Assembly: GCA_944990035.1 (NCBI GenBank)
Contig: CALYLX010000098.1
Coordinates: 434,001 to 498,000, forward strand
Source of the DNA: Clitopilus passeckerianus
Taxonomy: Eukaryota > Basidiomycota > Agaricomycetes > Agaricales > Entolomataceae
DNA: 64,000 bases
Direction of reading: 5' to 3'
A model generated the notes under the pieces. It searched no databases. It had not been told where the DNA came from and saw only the letters and a list, made by a program, of their open reading frames with translations. This document shows, in pieces, positions 36,005-47,165 of this stretch. Each line of letters opens with the position of its first letter. Within the stretch, counting starts at the first letter, position 1. A program made the position numbers and the translations under genes.

Positions 36005-37186
36005 ATGTCTGCTGGACATGAGGCACTCTATCACCCAAGAGCATTCTCGCCGCTCCCAGTGCAACGCAATGATATTCTAAACTTCCCTGTACCGTGGGAG
36101 TCGGACGAAAGGCTTGACCCTGCTTCAAGGCCCACTTCAAACTACCTTAGTGGCCATGCATCGACTTCTAGAATCTCTGTCGATGCTGACCCGCAGAGCC
36201 CATCTAGTCCTCACATGTCTGAATTGGCCCCTTCGTACCAGCAGGTTGATCGCACTCAATTCGAAGGGCCGCCTCCGTGTTCTTCTAGTATACTGCAAAG
36301 CCCAGCACGTCAGACTCTGGTCGGGCAAGGTACCCCCTTTCCGCGTCAATCGATGGCCCTATCGATGTCATTGTCACCCCACTTTCCAAGAACTCCATAC
36401 TTCGCAGACCCACATTCACGTGCAAGATTTCGACCGACCGTGACCTACGCTCCGCCCAAACAACAACAACAACAACAACAACAACAGGTATCTGGTGCCA
36501 TTGAATATGTTCTTCCTGTAAGCCCGCAGCCTCGCAGTAGCTCACATTCTGGCGCCATCGAGTCTGTTGGGTCCCATCTCACCGGAGAGCCCATGCTAAC
36601 TTTACTGGTAAACACATTTCTTATGCCCCTAGAACCGAAAGCCACGATCGCGACAGAATGGCGGATATTTTGCATTGAATGGGATATGCGAAAGCCTCCC
36701 GACAGGAACCACCTTATGATTTCCCCTCCGTATGTGACGCTCCCATTCACCGCCGAACAGAAGAAAACAGACCCCGCAACCGAGCCTTTAGTGCCGGCTC
36801 TCGACATTATCTGTAAACCTGAGCTCTATCCTCAGGGATGGGTGATTTCGGTCACCAACCCTTCTGGGGTCTTGGTAGGAGATATTATTAACGCAATTCA
36901 TCGCGTAATGTTCGGTCTTGTCCTAAACCCAGTATACGGCAGAGTTGGAGACCCTCGGCGACTGGATGTGCCTTTCGGGGCGGCCCAGACTGACGGATCG
37001 AGTGAACCGCATCTACCCGGCCCAAGGTGGCTTGATTTCTTGGGTGGGAACCCCTGTTATGGGGGATTAGTATTGCCGGGAGACAAGATTCTCCTGCGAA
37101 GGATGGCGGAACAGACGATGGTACCGACTTTTGTCCTGGAGTGTCAAGCAGTAGACGAGGGGAAGGGGTCAACGTCCGAGTCGTAG
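36005..37186 (+). CDS. DUF6699 domain-containing protein, copy 1
   Basis: A single uninterrupted 393-codon frame starts at an ATG. The first ~190 residues are Pro/Ser-rich and look disordered, with a run of about nine Gln (CAA repeats at 36461-36487). The C-terminal ~200 residues carry the DUF6699 pattern. It runs IFCIEWDMRKPP, then a strand-rich stretch with PATEPLVPALDIICK, then WVISVTNPSGVLVGDIINAI and a final segment with FLGGNPCYGGLVLPGD. DUF6699 is a small basidiomycete domain of unknown function, usually following low-complexity sequence. Two related genes follow on the same strand. No targeting signal is evident, and a cytosolic or nuclear location is assumed. Confidence 0.82.
   Translation: MSAGHEALYHPRAFSPLPVQRNDILNFPVPWESDERLDPASRPTSNYLSGHASTSRISVDADPQSPSSPHMSELAPSYQQVDRTQFEGPPPCSSSILQSPARQTLVGQGTPFPRQSMALSMSLSPHFPRTPYFADPHSRARFRPTVTYAPPKQQQQQQQQQVSGAIEYVLPVSPQPRSSSHSGAIESVGSHLTGEPMLTLLVNTFLMPLEPKATIATEWRIFCIEWDMRKPPDRNHLMISPPYVTLPFTAEQKKTDPATEPLVPALDIICKPELYPQGWVISVTNPSGVLVGDIINAIHRVMFGLVLNPVYGRVGDPRRLDVPFGAAQTDGSSEPHLPGPRWLDFLGGNPCYGGLVLPGDKILLRRMAEQTMVPTFVLECQAVDEGKGSTSES
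36461..36487 (+). repeat. CAA trinucleotide repeat (polyglutamine)
   Basis: Eight CAA codons and one CAG in a row inside the disordered N-terminal region of DUF6699 copy 1. Such repeats are prone to length change. Confidence 0.9.
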
Positions 37187-37451
37187 ATGTGTTGTTGTTC
37201 TGCTTCCGTGTGTTTCCTACCTATGTATAGTAGTATAATGTCCCCGTTGTTGACGACTATGCGCGCCTGTTGTGAAATCCATCCGCATGAATAGGTGTAC
37301 TCTCGCAACTCAATCGGTGTTGTCATCGAGCCACTCATGACAAATTACACCTTTCAAGGGTGCAGCACTGCCTTTCCCTTAAGAAATCCCTCTAAAACTA
37401 ATATATACGTACTTTCACTGTAGTACCTTGGCATCCTATACCCAACGCCCT

Positions 37452-38929
37452 ATGGACCCCGAGCGCATGCGAGCCACTAGTACTCTCCAACCTCCTCATA
37501 CTGGTATAATGATAGAGCAATCGCCTTTCTTTCCCCCACTAAGTCCAACCATGCTCGGGGGAACTGCTGGACAGAATCATGGATGGTCAGCCAGCCACAC
37601 ACGACCAGAGATCTCGAGTGGCACACCTTTAGTACCTTTAGCCTCCCCGCCCAAAGCTCATACGGCTCAGACGTACTATGGTAGTTTTCCTACTCATTTT
37701 ACGCCGAAAGATATGGCCCACTCACAAGATCGGACTCTATCACCTTTCCAACGCCCAGCAACCGCCGATCTCTCGACTGTGAGACCTCAAATTGGTCAAG
37801 CACCTCCTCATGGAAGAGGTACAAGCTCTCGCCTTGGATCGCCTGTGCCAACGGCAATGAGCCCAAGAATTCTACTTCCATCGAATAACCGGAACAATAT
37901 AACTCGGCCCCTTCAGGCTACTGTGCTATCGGCTCGGGTGGAACCACATAATCCAGCTAGCCCTACTAGGCCAATGCAATCAACACGAGTGCGAATCATT
38001 TCGACTACTAGTCATTCAAATGAACAAGAACGCTCTCGACGAATGCAAGAGACTCAGCCTCCTCCGAGACCTACGACAGCAACACCTTCAAGCAGCTACA
38101 GAAACCACACTCAGCCGTCATGTGAGACAATGCAGCACCCAACTTGGGCAGAACTAAATTCCAGCACGCCTCAAGTTCCCAGCAATCATCGACGAACTTA
38201 CGGACTCTATGACGGTTATGTTGCTGCCTTTGGGAATCTACCAGGCCAGACCCGCTGCGGTCCCCACCTCTGCCAACCCGCAATGTGGCCAACAACGCCC
38301 AGATTGCCCATCCTGCTGATATTGGCCTTGATAATGTCGAGTTCAATCCCGTGTTCGTTATGAGCTCAACGGCTTCTACTCACAACTCTGATATTGTCTG
38401 GGACATGGCCTACCCTCCAGATGACAAGAAACATGGCATAAGGTGCAAATCCAACCCTCAACAGGAGACCAGACGGCGTGTCCTCATTTCCTCCCCGCCA
38501 TTGAGCTATTTGGATCTGTTCGTTGTGAGCCTTGATGCCGCTGGTAGCGGACATGGGCATATCTGGACTATCCCAGTGAATGCCTCGGGCAAAGATCCGA
38601 GACGTATAACATGCGGGGATATTGCCAACGCAATCCACAAGCAACTTAGCGAATATATCCCGAAAGACGTATATGACTCCTTCACGAACGACCTGAAAGT
38701 CCAGATCCATTCAAGCTTGACGAACCGAAGAGCCGACCCGTCACATACATGGATACAACCCAAGTACAGAGATCTCTTGGGAGATGAGCTGATGTTTTCA
38801 TGTATCGAAAAGCTCCAGTCGGAAGGACCAAATGCGCTCGCTAAATCAACTCGTCCTGCGAATTTGGTGTTGAGGTCTGACTCTAAGAAACCAACGAAGT
38901 TCCAAATGCTGTTACAAAGAGCATCATGA
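37452..38929 (+). CDS. DUF6699 domain-containing protein, copy 2, frame change inside
   Basis: The N-terminal part (ATG at 37452, MDPERMRATSTLQPPHTG) is a Pro/Ser/Thr-rich disordered region in one frame as far as about 38220. The C-terminal DUF6699-like part (about 38285-38929) lies in another frame. It reads FVMSSTASTHNSDIVWDMAY, then RRVLISSPPLSYLDLFVV, then WTIPVNASGKDPRRITCGDI and NAIHKQLSEYI. The domain order matches the two flanking copies. Between 38220 and 38290 no GT-AG intron of sensible size restores the frame, so either a frameshift has split the gene or an unusual intron is present. If translation stays in the first frame the DUF6699 domain is lost. Copies 1 and 3 are uninterrupted. 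Confidence 0.65.
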
Positions 38930-39605
38930 TGTTCGAAAGTATGCTAACACGAGTTTCTGCCTTTCGTCGAGCTCTGGTATGCCCGCGGAAGTGTTTAATT
39001 TATCCCATTATCTCGTAGTTCTGGTGTGATTCTTTTGCCAATCTGAAGTCAATCCACGAAAAAAGTAATTGAAAAGTGAAGATTCAGGTGCAAATTCATT
39101 CAAGTCGAAGTTAAGAAAGACACCTGTGCCTGCGAAGGACTCCAGAGCCTCTGGTGGAATAGAAGGCTTGAGTAATATTCAGCAAGCTTCATAGCAGCTG
39201 AATATCCTTCCGAGAGACCATGAAAGCCAAGAAATGACCGTGACCTTGCCGTGACCCATACAAATTGTCACGAGTCGGAATTTGGCGTAGATTCTTTGGC
39301 TATACTTTTGCACAATGCTGCCTTTTTCCCCAATGTCCATACCTTTCCTCCTACCCTCAGGCTTTGTGCCAATATTGATTCCTGTTGAAAGTCAACAAGG
39401 CTAGAGAGTTGTGCATCCGGCCTCAGGACTAGTTACCACTTCAAAAGTTTTGCAGTACATACCTTGTACGCACCGCCTTACTATGATCAACACGGAATCA
39501 GTTTCTCACCGCCCACAAACCAACAGCATGCTGTCCATATAATAACATGGCTCACGTCCGCTCGACATCTTTTCTTAATAACCCGGTCAACTTTTTCTGG
39601 TCCAA
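38930..39605. other. Spacer between DUF6699 copies 2 and 3
   Basis: Nothing coding was recognised. A minus-strand open stretch (39487-40179) is antisense to copy 3 and is a shadow. Confidence 0.35.
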
Positions 39606-41099
39606 ATGCCTCCACAAAACGACGCAGGATACCCTGCTTGGATCCTCCGTTCACCTTATGTGCCGCCAGCCGTAGATCACCCCGACCAGCACCCTGTCTT
39701 TCCGTTAGGAGGGCAGAGCGTCGAGGGACGCGGTCCGAGCGGTATAACTCCCCCGTATATCTTTGGTTCCTGGCAAGAGGATCCTGGACGTAGCACCTAC
39801 ATGAACGGCGACCCAGCGCTATCAACATCTGGCGATTTCGGGGTTTACGCAGGTGCCCACGTAGGGGTGTCGGGTCGAACACCTCAAACAACGAATGGGC
39901 TCGGTTCTTGGCCGACCAGTCAACCTTTAAAATATCCGTCCTTGGGAAGACCGGACCCTCCACAAAGTGGCGGGCCACCCCCACCAGGACCCGTTCGCTC
40001 TGTGGGGTCATCGAGCCGACAATTCCAAGCGACGAATACCCTTGGTCCTTGGCCGCCGACAAGTCAAAATTCAAAAAATCCAGATCTTCCCAACAATGAC
40101 ACGTCGAGTGGACATGGCCTTCCGCCCGCCTATGCTGGAGCCTACGATACGCTAAGCCGTGCCACCAACCAACGATCATCTTTTGGTCCTACCAGCATTA
40201 GCCACAGGATTGAGTCAGGGGGGCCGGCACTTACGCCCACACACGGTTTCCACAGATCTAGCGAAAACGGACATGGAGGAAATTCTTTTGGATTCCACGG
40301 AGGCATGCAGGACCTTCCAAGACATGGCTCGCACGGCCCAACACAAAGCACTTCGTTTGGCAATGGCCATCATTCTGGCCAACCACCGAAGTTCAGTCAC
40401 CCGTTTGACCCCAGCCATGGAACAGGTCTTCAGGAGCCACCTACGGCAGGTGACTTTTTCTCCAGCACGACACGCGCCTATCCCGACGACGGCTTCGGTC
40501 GGGCTCCTGCAAGAGCAAAAGATCGCGTCGTGGACCCCTTCACTGAAAAAATCGAACCGGGGACGTCAACAGTCAACCCTCTAATTGGAACCAACGTTGA
40601 CTCTGATGGTTCACCCCATGGCCGTCGCCTTATTGAATGGAACATGCTCCATCCAGATAGTACCTGCAAGGTTACCTCCGGCCGTCCTGGTCACCTTCGG
40701 CGGGCAGCTTTGGACGAACCCGCCACTTTTCCGCGTCTTAGCAGGCTGAACATCATACTACCCCACTTCCCCAGGGACTGGACTATCAATGTTATCGCCG
40801 CCGACCAGTTCACTGGCGTTACTTGCAGAGACATCCTCGAGGCTATCTATCTGAGCATGTACGCGTTTGCATCGGGTGAAGACTACCGTACGCTGGGCCA
40901 CGAGAGGCAGAAGGAGATTGGAGAGGTGTATAGGTTGAATCGGGCGAGGATCGAGAAACTTGGAGATGGGATGCGAAGGTTAGATTGCCTGGGTCGTGAA
41001 GTGATGTTTGGAGGAATCATAGGCGATGAGGCTTTGGTGGAGAGGGCTATTGGAAGGAGGTTACCTGGGACGTTTGTACTGAAGGCAGCACGGCCCTAG
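39606..41099 (+). CDS. DUF6699 domain-containing protein, copy 3
   Basis: A single-exon 497-residue protein starts at an ATG (MPPQNDAGYPAWILRSPY). The first ~310 residues are rich in Pro, Gly, Ser and His with no predicted fold. The C-terminal domain from about residue 325 contains RRLIEWNMLHPDSTCKV, then EPATFPRLSRLNIILPHF, then WTINVIAADQFTGVTCRDI with LEAIYLSMYAFASGEDYRTL. It ends FVLKAARP. This is the DUF6699 layout: a tryptophan strand, a hydrophobic strand pair, then helices. It is the longest of the three tandem copies and is intact. Confidence 0.85.
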   Translation: MPPQNDAGYPAWILRSPYVPPAVDHPDQHPVFPLGGQSVEGRGPSGITPPYIFGSWQEDPGRSTYMNGDPALSTSGDFGVYAGAHVGVSGRTPQTTNGLGSWPTSQPLKYPSLGRPDPPQSGGPPPPGPVRSVGSSSRQFQATNTLGPWPPTSQNSKNPDLPNNDTSSGHGLPPAYAGAYDTLSRATNQRSSFGPTSISHRIESGGPALTPTHGFHRSSENGHGGNSFGFHGGMQDLPRHGSHGPTQSTSFGNGHHSGQPPKFSHPFDPSHGTGLQEPPTAGDFFSSTTRAYPDDGFGRAPARAKDRVVDPFTEKIEPGTSTVNPLIGTNVDSDGSPHGRRLIEWNMLHPDSTCKVTSGRPGHLRRAALDEPATFPRLSRLNIILPHFPRDWTINVIAADQFTGVTCRDILEAIYLSMYAFASGEDYRTLGHERQKEIGEVYRLNRARIEKLGDGMRRLDCLGREVMFGGIIGDEALVERAIGRRLPGTFVLKAARP

Positions 41100-42029
41100 A
41101 ATGGGCGCCTGTACGGTTTGTTTGTGGTCTATATTATTTTTATGTTCGCTCGTTCATGGACTTCTACATAGGTTATAGCTTAACATTATGAACGAATAGC
41201 GCTCGCGCAATAATATTGTTGCAGAAGAGACCTCGGCATTTGGCAAACCACATGATACAGGCAAACAGCGACTGTTGATTTCATTTCGTGTTTCCTGAAC
41301 TGGCAACTGTCAGATCCTAGGCTCTCCCCGAGATTGAAAGGTAACCTTTCGAAGCCTCGAACTTCGATCTAAGACCATTCATTCTCCGCGAAGATCACAT
41401 CTGACTGTCCCGCCTGGGCCTCGTTCTGGTGTGGTCTAGCTAGGCGATCCCAATAATATCGAGTGAACAGAATGGGAGAGGCAGGCCCGAGCTCCCTGTC
41501 CCGCCTACTTCCTCGTTGCGCACTCAGGCTTCCGACTAGAAGCTCATACTTACATATGGTTAAATTCAGCCACCAGTTCCTATCTGCTTCCGTATACTCT
41601 GATCAGACACACTCTTCCCGTCTGGCAATATCAGCCTTTCGTTCGTGCTACACAACGCGGTGTACAGGTCTGCCGATTGATACCTTCTTTGGATTACTTA
41701 CGGCAGAAGTTATCCAGTTATCCTAGAACAGCTGGGTATTTGAATTCATTTGACATAGAAGTACTTCTGTCTAATACAGTTAACAATGGACCGGCGATAA
41801 GAAGTATACGGGTGTAAAACAACGTTCTCGATAAGAAAATTTCGGTACAGTATACAGCATCCAATGCCGGTGGCACGTTCGAGTCAGAAAGAGGATAATT
41901 TCCGTCGATTATGGAATCGAGGAGGTTGTGTAGATTCTGCGATCAAGGATCAGAACACGTTTAGCCGTCGAAGGCAAAATCTTTGACTTCGACGCCCACT
42001 GTAAGCAGCAATCCCCATAGCCCTAAGTC
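41100..42029. other. Spacer, nothing recognised
   Basis: 3' region of DUF6699 copy 3. A short plus-strand frame (41463-41726) has no family resemblance. No repeat or RNA gene was seen. Confidence 0.35.
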
Positions 42030-43252
42030 AGCCTGTCACCGAGTTAGGCGCAGTAACAGCTTTGTCTGTAGCTGGAACGTTGTTGACCACCTGCATAGTC
42101 AGTCAAGATCAAAACGTTGCCGGCGATAACCAAGGACCACACGTAGACGCTGATAACGAGGTTTGACAGTGCCCAGAATAGTGTAGTCGCCTACTCCGAT
42201 AGCAACAAAGCAAAAGAAATGGGGGACGCTGGTAATACTCGCCTCCTTTGGTAAATATCTCATCGTATCAAGCCTGTGCCCTCATTTTCTGGACAATCAT
42301 CATAATAACATGGAGGGCGGTTACAGAAAGACACACAGGTGACGTGTATCCACAGAATTATTTCAAATTGATAGCTGCTGGCTGACCTCTGGTAGGTCGT
42401 GACCTGGCCAAGTGACTTGTAGGCAAGAGGATCGACAGCAATTGTCCACCGAGAGCTTCGCATCACGTATGTTTTAGGGTACGAGGCTGGAAAATCACAG
42501 GTGTAGTGTCCAAAATATATTTTCTCTCCCATACCCGCGTTGCCCGATAAATTTTTGAAACCGGCGCTCTCCAGATGTTGCTGAATGAATCAGCCAGATG
42601 TGTGAGCTCTGCGTCCATGCACGAAACCTACAGTACCCATAAGCCTTGGTGACGACCAGTTCGATCGCATCTGGTGGATTGCCATCCAGCCGGCGGATGG
42701 TCGGACACGGGTGAACAGGGACGAGGATTGCCGACTGTATTGAGTCAGCCGTCAAAGCACACGTCGCTGTCGGTGTAAATGGTCGGTTTGGGTAGTTTGC
42801 GACCAACTTCGATCACACTACACCCACCGGCTCCGAGGATGGTCCTCCATGAAAGTTGTGAGGGATGCATGGGGTACCTGGCTAGACATCAGTAGGCAAA
42901 GGGCTGCAAAGCCCCGCGATCGAATAGATTTCCTTTGATGCCTTGAGGGACTCCCTTGTGACCGACGATACCCCGCACCAGAAGTGTGTACTTTTCAGCA
43001 AAGTAGGGACGGCTTCGTACCTGGAGCATGGTACGGTTGACCTGAGACAGCAAGAGTCGTCGGACATCTCTTTGACGACAGTGTGCGGAGTTGGTAGGTG
43101 CCAACCGGAAGAATGGCTGAAGCAGTAGGGTCGCAGTTGCTGGGGACAGGCCTGAGTAACCGAAGGTAGCACCTGGCAGGAGCCAAGGACGTCAGAGTGA
43201 CAAACAGGTGATTGCATGGTATCAAGAATAAGTGATTCATGGGTATGTGCAT
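42030..43252 (-). other. Unresolved exon-like stretch, possible membrane-protein gene or remnant
   Basis: Several minus-strand pieces look like exons bounded by splice-like signals, but I could not assemble a full frame. From 5' to 3' they include ATATLLLQPFFRLAPTNSAH, TILGAGGCSVIEVGRKLPKP, HLESAGFKNLSGNA joined to SYPKTYVMRSSRWTIAVDPL, and the hydrophobic helices VCLSVTALHVIMMIVQKM and LVISVYVWSLVIAGNVLIL. A candidate C terminus is VVNNVPATDKAVTAPNSVTG. Two helices suggest a membrane protein. I do not recognise the family. A decayed gene is as likely as an intact one with many short exons. Confidence 0.25.
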
Positions 43253-43451
43253 GCGTTAATATACATACACTCTAAAATCAGAGTATAACATAATTAGATG
43301 TAGACCAAGTCCCAGCCGTAGATGTATGAGTATAACCAAAGATGAAGCTATGCAGGGAAGTCTATGTGCAAAATGTGGAGAGATGATGTGTGCAATGACC
43401 TGAAAGCGACGAAAACTGATGATGCAGAGTGAACCAGGCCTATAGAGGCGT

Positions 43452-43943
43452 CTATGATAGTCCCCAGAGATAATCCAGAAAGAAAGAGCGAATGACTACG
43501 CATTCATGTTTTTTTCTGAAAGAGTCGGTCAGCCAAAGAGCGAAGATTGGATTGACATGCGGCAACTCACTCGCATCATCAGCGGTGCAGCATTTCCTTG
43601 CGTCTGCGAAGGAGGCTAGTTCCGTTGTCAGCACCAAATTATCGGAGGCTAGGGAATGTTGCTTTACCTGCTGTACTGAGAGTGAGACTGACGTGTGGTT
43701 CGTTGAACCCTGTGACAGTGCTTTTTGGAGCTGTTGGAGAAATATGAGCATGAGCGAATAGCTAACGAAAGTGGTACAAACCTTAGCATTGCTTTCAGCA
43801 GCGCGCTGAGCGTACATGCTTGGGTGCAATTGGAGGTGCTGCATGTTGGTCGCGTTGGGTAGTGAATTCAGAGAACCTGAAAGGCTCGGGAAGGCGACCA
43901 AGTTTGATGGCGGAGACATTTTTGACGCGTCGCGAGCGGACAT
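43452..43943 (-). CDS. Small hypothetical protein
   Basis: The start is the ATG at 43941-43943 (MSARDASKMSPPSNL); a second in-frame ATG is at 43917-43919. Three short introns with GT-AG ends join SNAK to ALSQGSTNHTSVSLSVQQ, then to PPSQTQGNAAPLMMR, then to KKHECVVIRSFFLDYLWGLS with a TAG stop. The result is about 100 residues, Ser/Gln/Asn-rich with a more ordered, hydrophobic C terminus. No known domain was recognised. The continuous frame across three introns is the main support; there is no homology evidence. Confidence 0.4.
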   Translation of the reverse strand: MSARDASKMSPPSNLVAFPSLSGSLNSLPNATNMQHLQLHPSMYAQRAAESNAKVCTTFVSYSLMLIFLQQLQKALSQGSTNHTSVSLSVQQVKQHSLASDNLVLTTELASFADARKCCTADDASELPHVNPIFALWLTDSFRKKHECVVIRSFFLDYLWGLS

Positions 43944-45329
43944 AAAACAGTGGGCAGCAATGAAAGAGGGCGAGACGGCAGAAAAATTAGTGTAAAGCCT
44001 GGGCTGCAAAAGTTAGAGGACAACTGGTCCGAAGAAAAGTGCACAACGTCGCTAGGACGGTGGGGATGGTTAGAGAAATTATGGTGTATGAAACGGGGGC
44101 AATTTATAGACGAAATCGGCCGCATGTGTGACAGCCATTGGTATCTCACGCTAGCCATCAATCTCAGGTCAAGACTAACAACGGCGGCCTGAAATCAATT
44201 TGCAAGTTCGGGCTTGAGGCTGCTCATTTGCTCAAATTAACGTAAGGTCACCAATTTGACAAAAACGGCCGAGTTATGCTTCTCTTCGAACAGCTTCTGT
44301 ACACGGATTCTAAGTTGGGAGTCAAGACGAAAGCTGTGGTCACCGGCGGGCTACGCCGAGAAAATCAGGGCTCCTTTCAGCAAAGCCTCGAGGTGCGGTA
44401 ATCAGGTAGCTCACATGCCTATTAAATTCTGGGGTGCTCATTAAACGAGGATCTCCTTGCAATCTGAGAACTCTCGACGACCCTGCAAATGGTGCAATTA
44501 CCTCGTTTATCGCAGTACTATCATCATCTCCGGGCTTTCTGTTGCCCTGCACCAGGACTTCAAAGCTTTACTCGTGGTGGCTGAAGCTTCATTACGCGCA
44601 ATCGCAATCCGACTCGTGCATGATGAGTTTCTTCTTCCGGCACTCCCTGCCACCGCCCTTCGCACTGAATGGTGACTCTGCCCTCGACACCCTGAGGTGT
44701 GGTCGCTGTTCTCCCCTAGACCTGCTCCGAAGAAGGTGCACAGTTCATATCTGTGAACCGACGGCTTGCGAATCTAAGTTAACAATGCATCAGCAGATGA
44801 CCTGTCAGCCAAATCTTGCTCTAAGGCCTATTCAGACAATATTTCCATCCGTGCTATCCGTCGACACCCAGTTCTCCACGTGTTGAGATCCCATCAGGCC
44901 CGACTTAATGATAACACCTTCGGCCTACCATCGAACGCGTATCGGGATTTCAATATGAAAGAAATCATCTTAGACTTTCTCTGTCCAATCCCGGGGAATT
45001 ATTCTGGACTTTCTGACTGGCGAGGAGCATCATCCGTTCGGTAAAAATTACGCACCGCCTTGCTTTCCCTATAGTTTTCCGACAAGGACTGCTGGATATC
45101 TCTTCTGTGCTACCATCTGCGGAAATGAGTGGCCAACTCTTATCTCGAGTCAATACAAAGAATGTCATCTCAGCCACAACGCATCCCGCCGTCCTCAATT
45201 GAAAGGCGATGCAGCCCTCAAGTCCCCGCCAATAGGAAGGCGAAGAGGTAATCCTAGTGGCGTCTTCAATCTCATGATCCCTATACAATGATCAACCTTA
45301 TTCCCATTCTGTGACGACAACCAACTAAC
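43944..45329. other. Spacer, nothing recognised
   Basis: Frames at 43950-44192, 44256-44552 and 44434-44886 overlap on both strands, without recognisable domains or splice structure. Upstream region of the small hypothetical gene. Confidence 0.3.
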
Positions 45330-45990
45330 ACCTGTTGAAAGACTTCAACTGCTTTCAAGAGCTGGGTGAACATGTGGCAGCTGAACCTCGCTGTGAATCG
45401 ACATACGATCGGTTATGCCAGGTATGTCGTACATGTTGATGATATCATTCCCACCTAATTCACCCCGTCAGCTTTTTGACAGTCGTCTGTTGTCACTCTC
45501 ACGCCGCTAAGACAAAGGCCAATTTATTATCACTTGAATTTCCGTGGAATTTCCTCGCACGAGTTCGTAAAGTCTTATGTTCCGGAAGTCGAACACGCAT
45601 GGAGGCAAGAAGCGTCCGCGCCGGTGGCAACAGGTAAGACCCAGAACAAATTCTGACAGGTTCTACTGAAACCGAATGGTGATAGTGGCACATATAACTC
45701 GCTCACCGCGGACGGTGCTTACTTTCACGACCCTCAGATACATTGCCTGTCGGAGTTGAATGATTCAGGCTGTTGGACGCTGGATGGATAACCAGGTGCA
45801 TATGGAACGCGCTACTACTGCTATAATGTGTTTGAAGATACTTACCAACAGTCAACCTCATTTCAGGTTGTCAATTATGGGTCCTTGTGAGTCTAGGATA
45901 CGGTCATCAGCGAACTTACGGCAACCAAATATGTTCCTGCTGTTCGCAGGACTCTCATCGAACAGTTCTATGATCGTCTTTCGGACTCAC
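45330..45990 (+). other. Exon-like remnants of an unidentified, possibly secreted protein
   Basis: Several plus-strand stretches look like coding exons. Near 45345-45415 a frame reads FKSWVNMWQLNLAVNRHTIG, flanked by a GTATGT donor. Near 45525-45635 a frame reads HEFVKSYVPEVEHAWRQE, ending at a GTAAGA donor. Near 45685-45890 a frame reads TADGAYFHDPQIHCLSELND, then GCWTL and GTRYYCYNVFEDTYQQS. The Cys/Trp/Tyr-rich composition suggests an extracellular domain. No start codon, stop or full splice chain could be established and the frames conflict in places. This may be a pseudogene or a gene with small exons; the family is not recognised. Confidence 0.3.
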
Positions 45991-47165
45991 AGCGCCTAGC
46001 GTACACGGAACGACACTAATCTGATGCGGGGAACGCCGCAGCACACTCATGTCTTGGGTGACGCATTACAGACACAGCCGCTTACTACACTTTGCTTCAC
46101 GAGCTATGTATACCCTGCCTACTCCTTTGTTTCCACATCTCCTCACCCGGGCTTGATCTATGACACTTCATTCGTTCAGTGGTGTCAGCTCATCTCGTCT
46201 TCATCTCGTGAAATGACTTCGTACCCCGGAACCCTGTGCCACGAGGCAGGCCTACTGACCGGTCAGCCGTCTATTGAATACCATTGACGTTCTCACTGGC
46301 GTCACAAAAAGCTAACCTTAATCGCCAATCTAAGAGCTCAGCGCGCCTTTCGTAGTAGGATTTCACTCTGTGACGACATAAACCCTTCGAAATCGATTCC
46401 AATGCCAGCCTCACAACCACGCCCACTAAAGCCTTTAGAGCGTCAAGCGATGAAAAATGAGCTTCTCTGCTTGAACCTTTCTTCACCTCGTTTTTATTAA
46501 TTCCGATCTCTCGATCACTTGGGCAAAGGGATTTGTTCCTTGAAGAGGACGCTACATCTCCGATTGGCGGTACTCTGACGCCTGGCAATGCACCGTGACC
46601 ACATACGATCCAGGGCTTTGTGCTGCACATCAAAATCTCCATAAAATGTTCAGAAACTAGCCGGCGGAAATAAGGCATGAACAAGCAACGATGTGGCAAA
46701 CGCCGATGATAATCCTGCGATTCGTTGGATGAAGTATTCATCTTACAGATAGATGATTGTGTTATTTCTGCGCATGGTGTGGCTGTTATCTTTCCTCGAT
46801 AATCTGCGCCCATACTCTTATCTATAACCCCTGTAACATAAAATGAAATCCATCCTTCTTCTCCGTGGTACGGTGGCTCAAGCTTAACAAATTTAAATGA
46901 AGCCGGAATGAAATGACATCGGTTACTGGCACTCCTAGCCGATCTGGCTGAGAATCTCCTTGGTTTTACTGCCAGGCCATAATCCGCGAAATTTCCGGAA
47001 TTTGTCATCCAGAAATGCAAGGAGAGTCGAAGAAACATACGTGTCCGAAATATTGCTTCCGTGAGAGAACAATTAACGAAGGCCAAGTACTGGTCATAAG
47101 GATGCTGTAACATCTCTCCTATACACCTCGCAGAGGGTCGCCAAACTACGGTTGAAAGTGGGACG
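45991..47165. other. Spacer with one long uncharacterised minus-strand ORF
   Basis: A 280-codon minus-strand frame (46271-47113) is open but has no recognisable motif, irregular composition and no ortholog-like blocks; chance cannot be excluded. The remainder shows nothing. The right end is the 3' region of the NYN-domain gene. Confidence 0.25.

Noticed and set aside
39487..40179. 230-codon minus-strand frame.
   Set aside because: Antisense to the disordered N-terminal region of DUF6699 copy 3, with no recognisable content.
46271..47113. 280-codon minus-strand ORF.
   Set aside because: No motif, no splice context and patchy composition; an open frame of this length can occur by chance in a 64-kb window.
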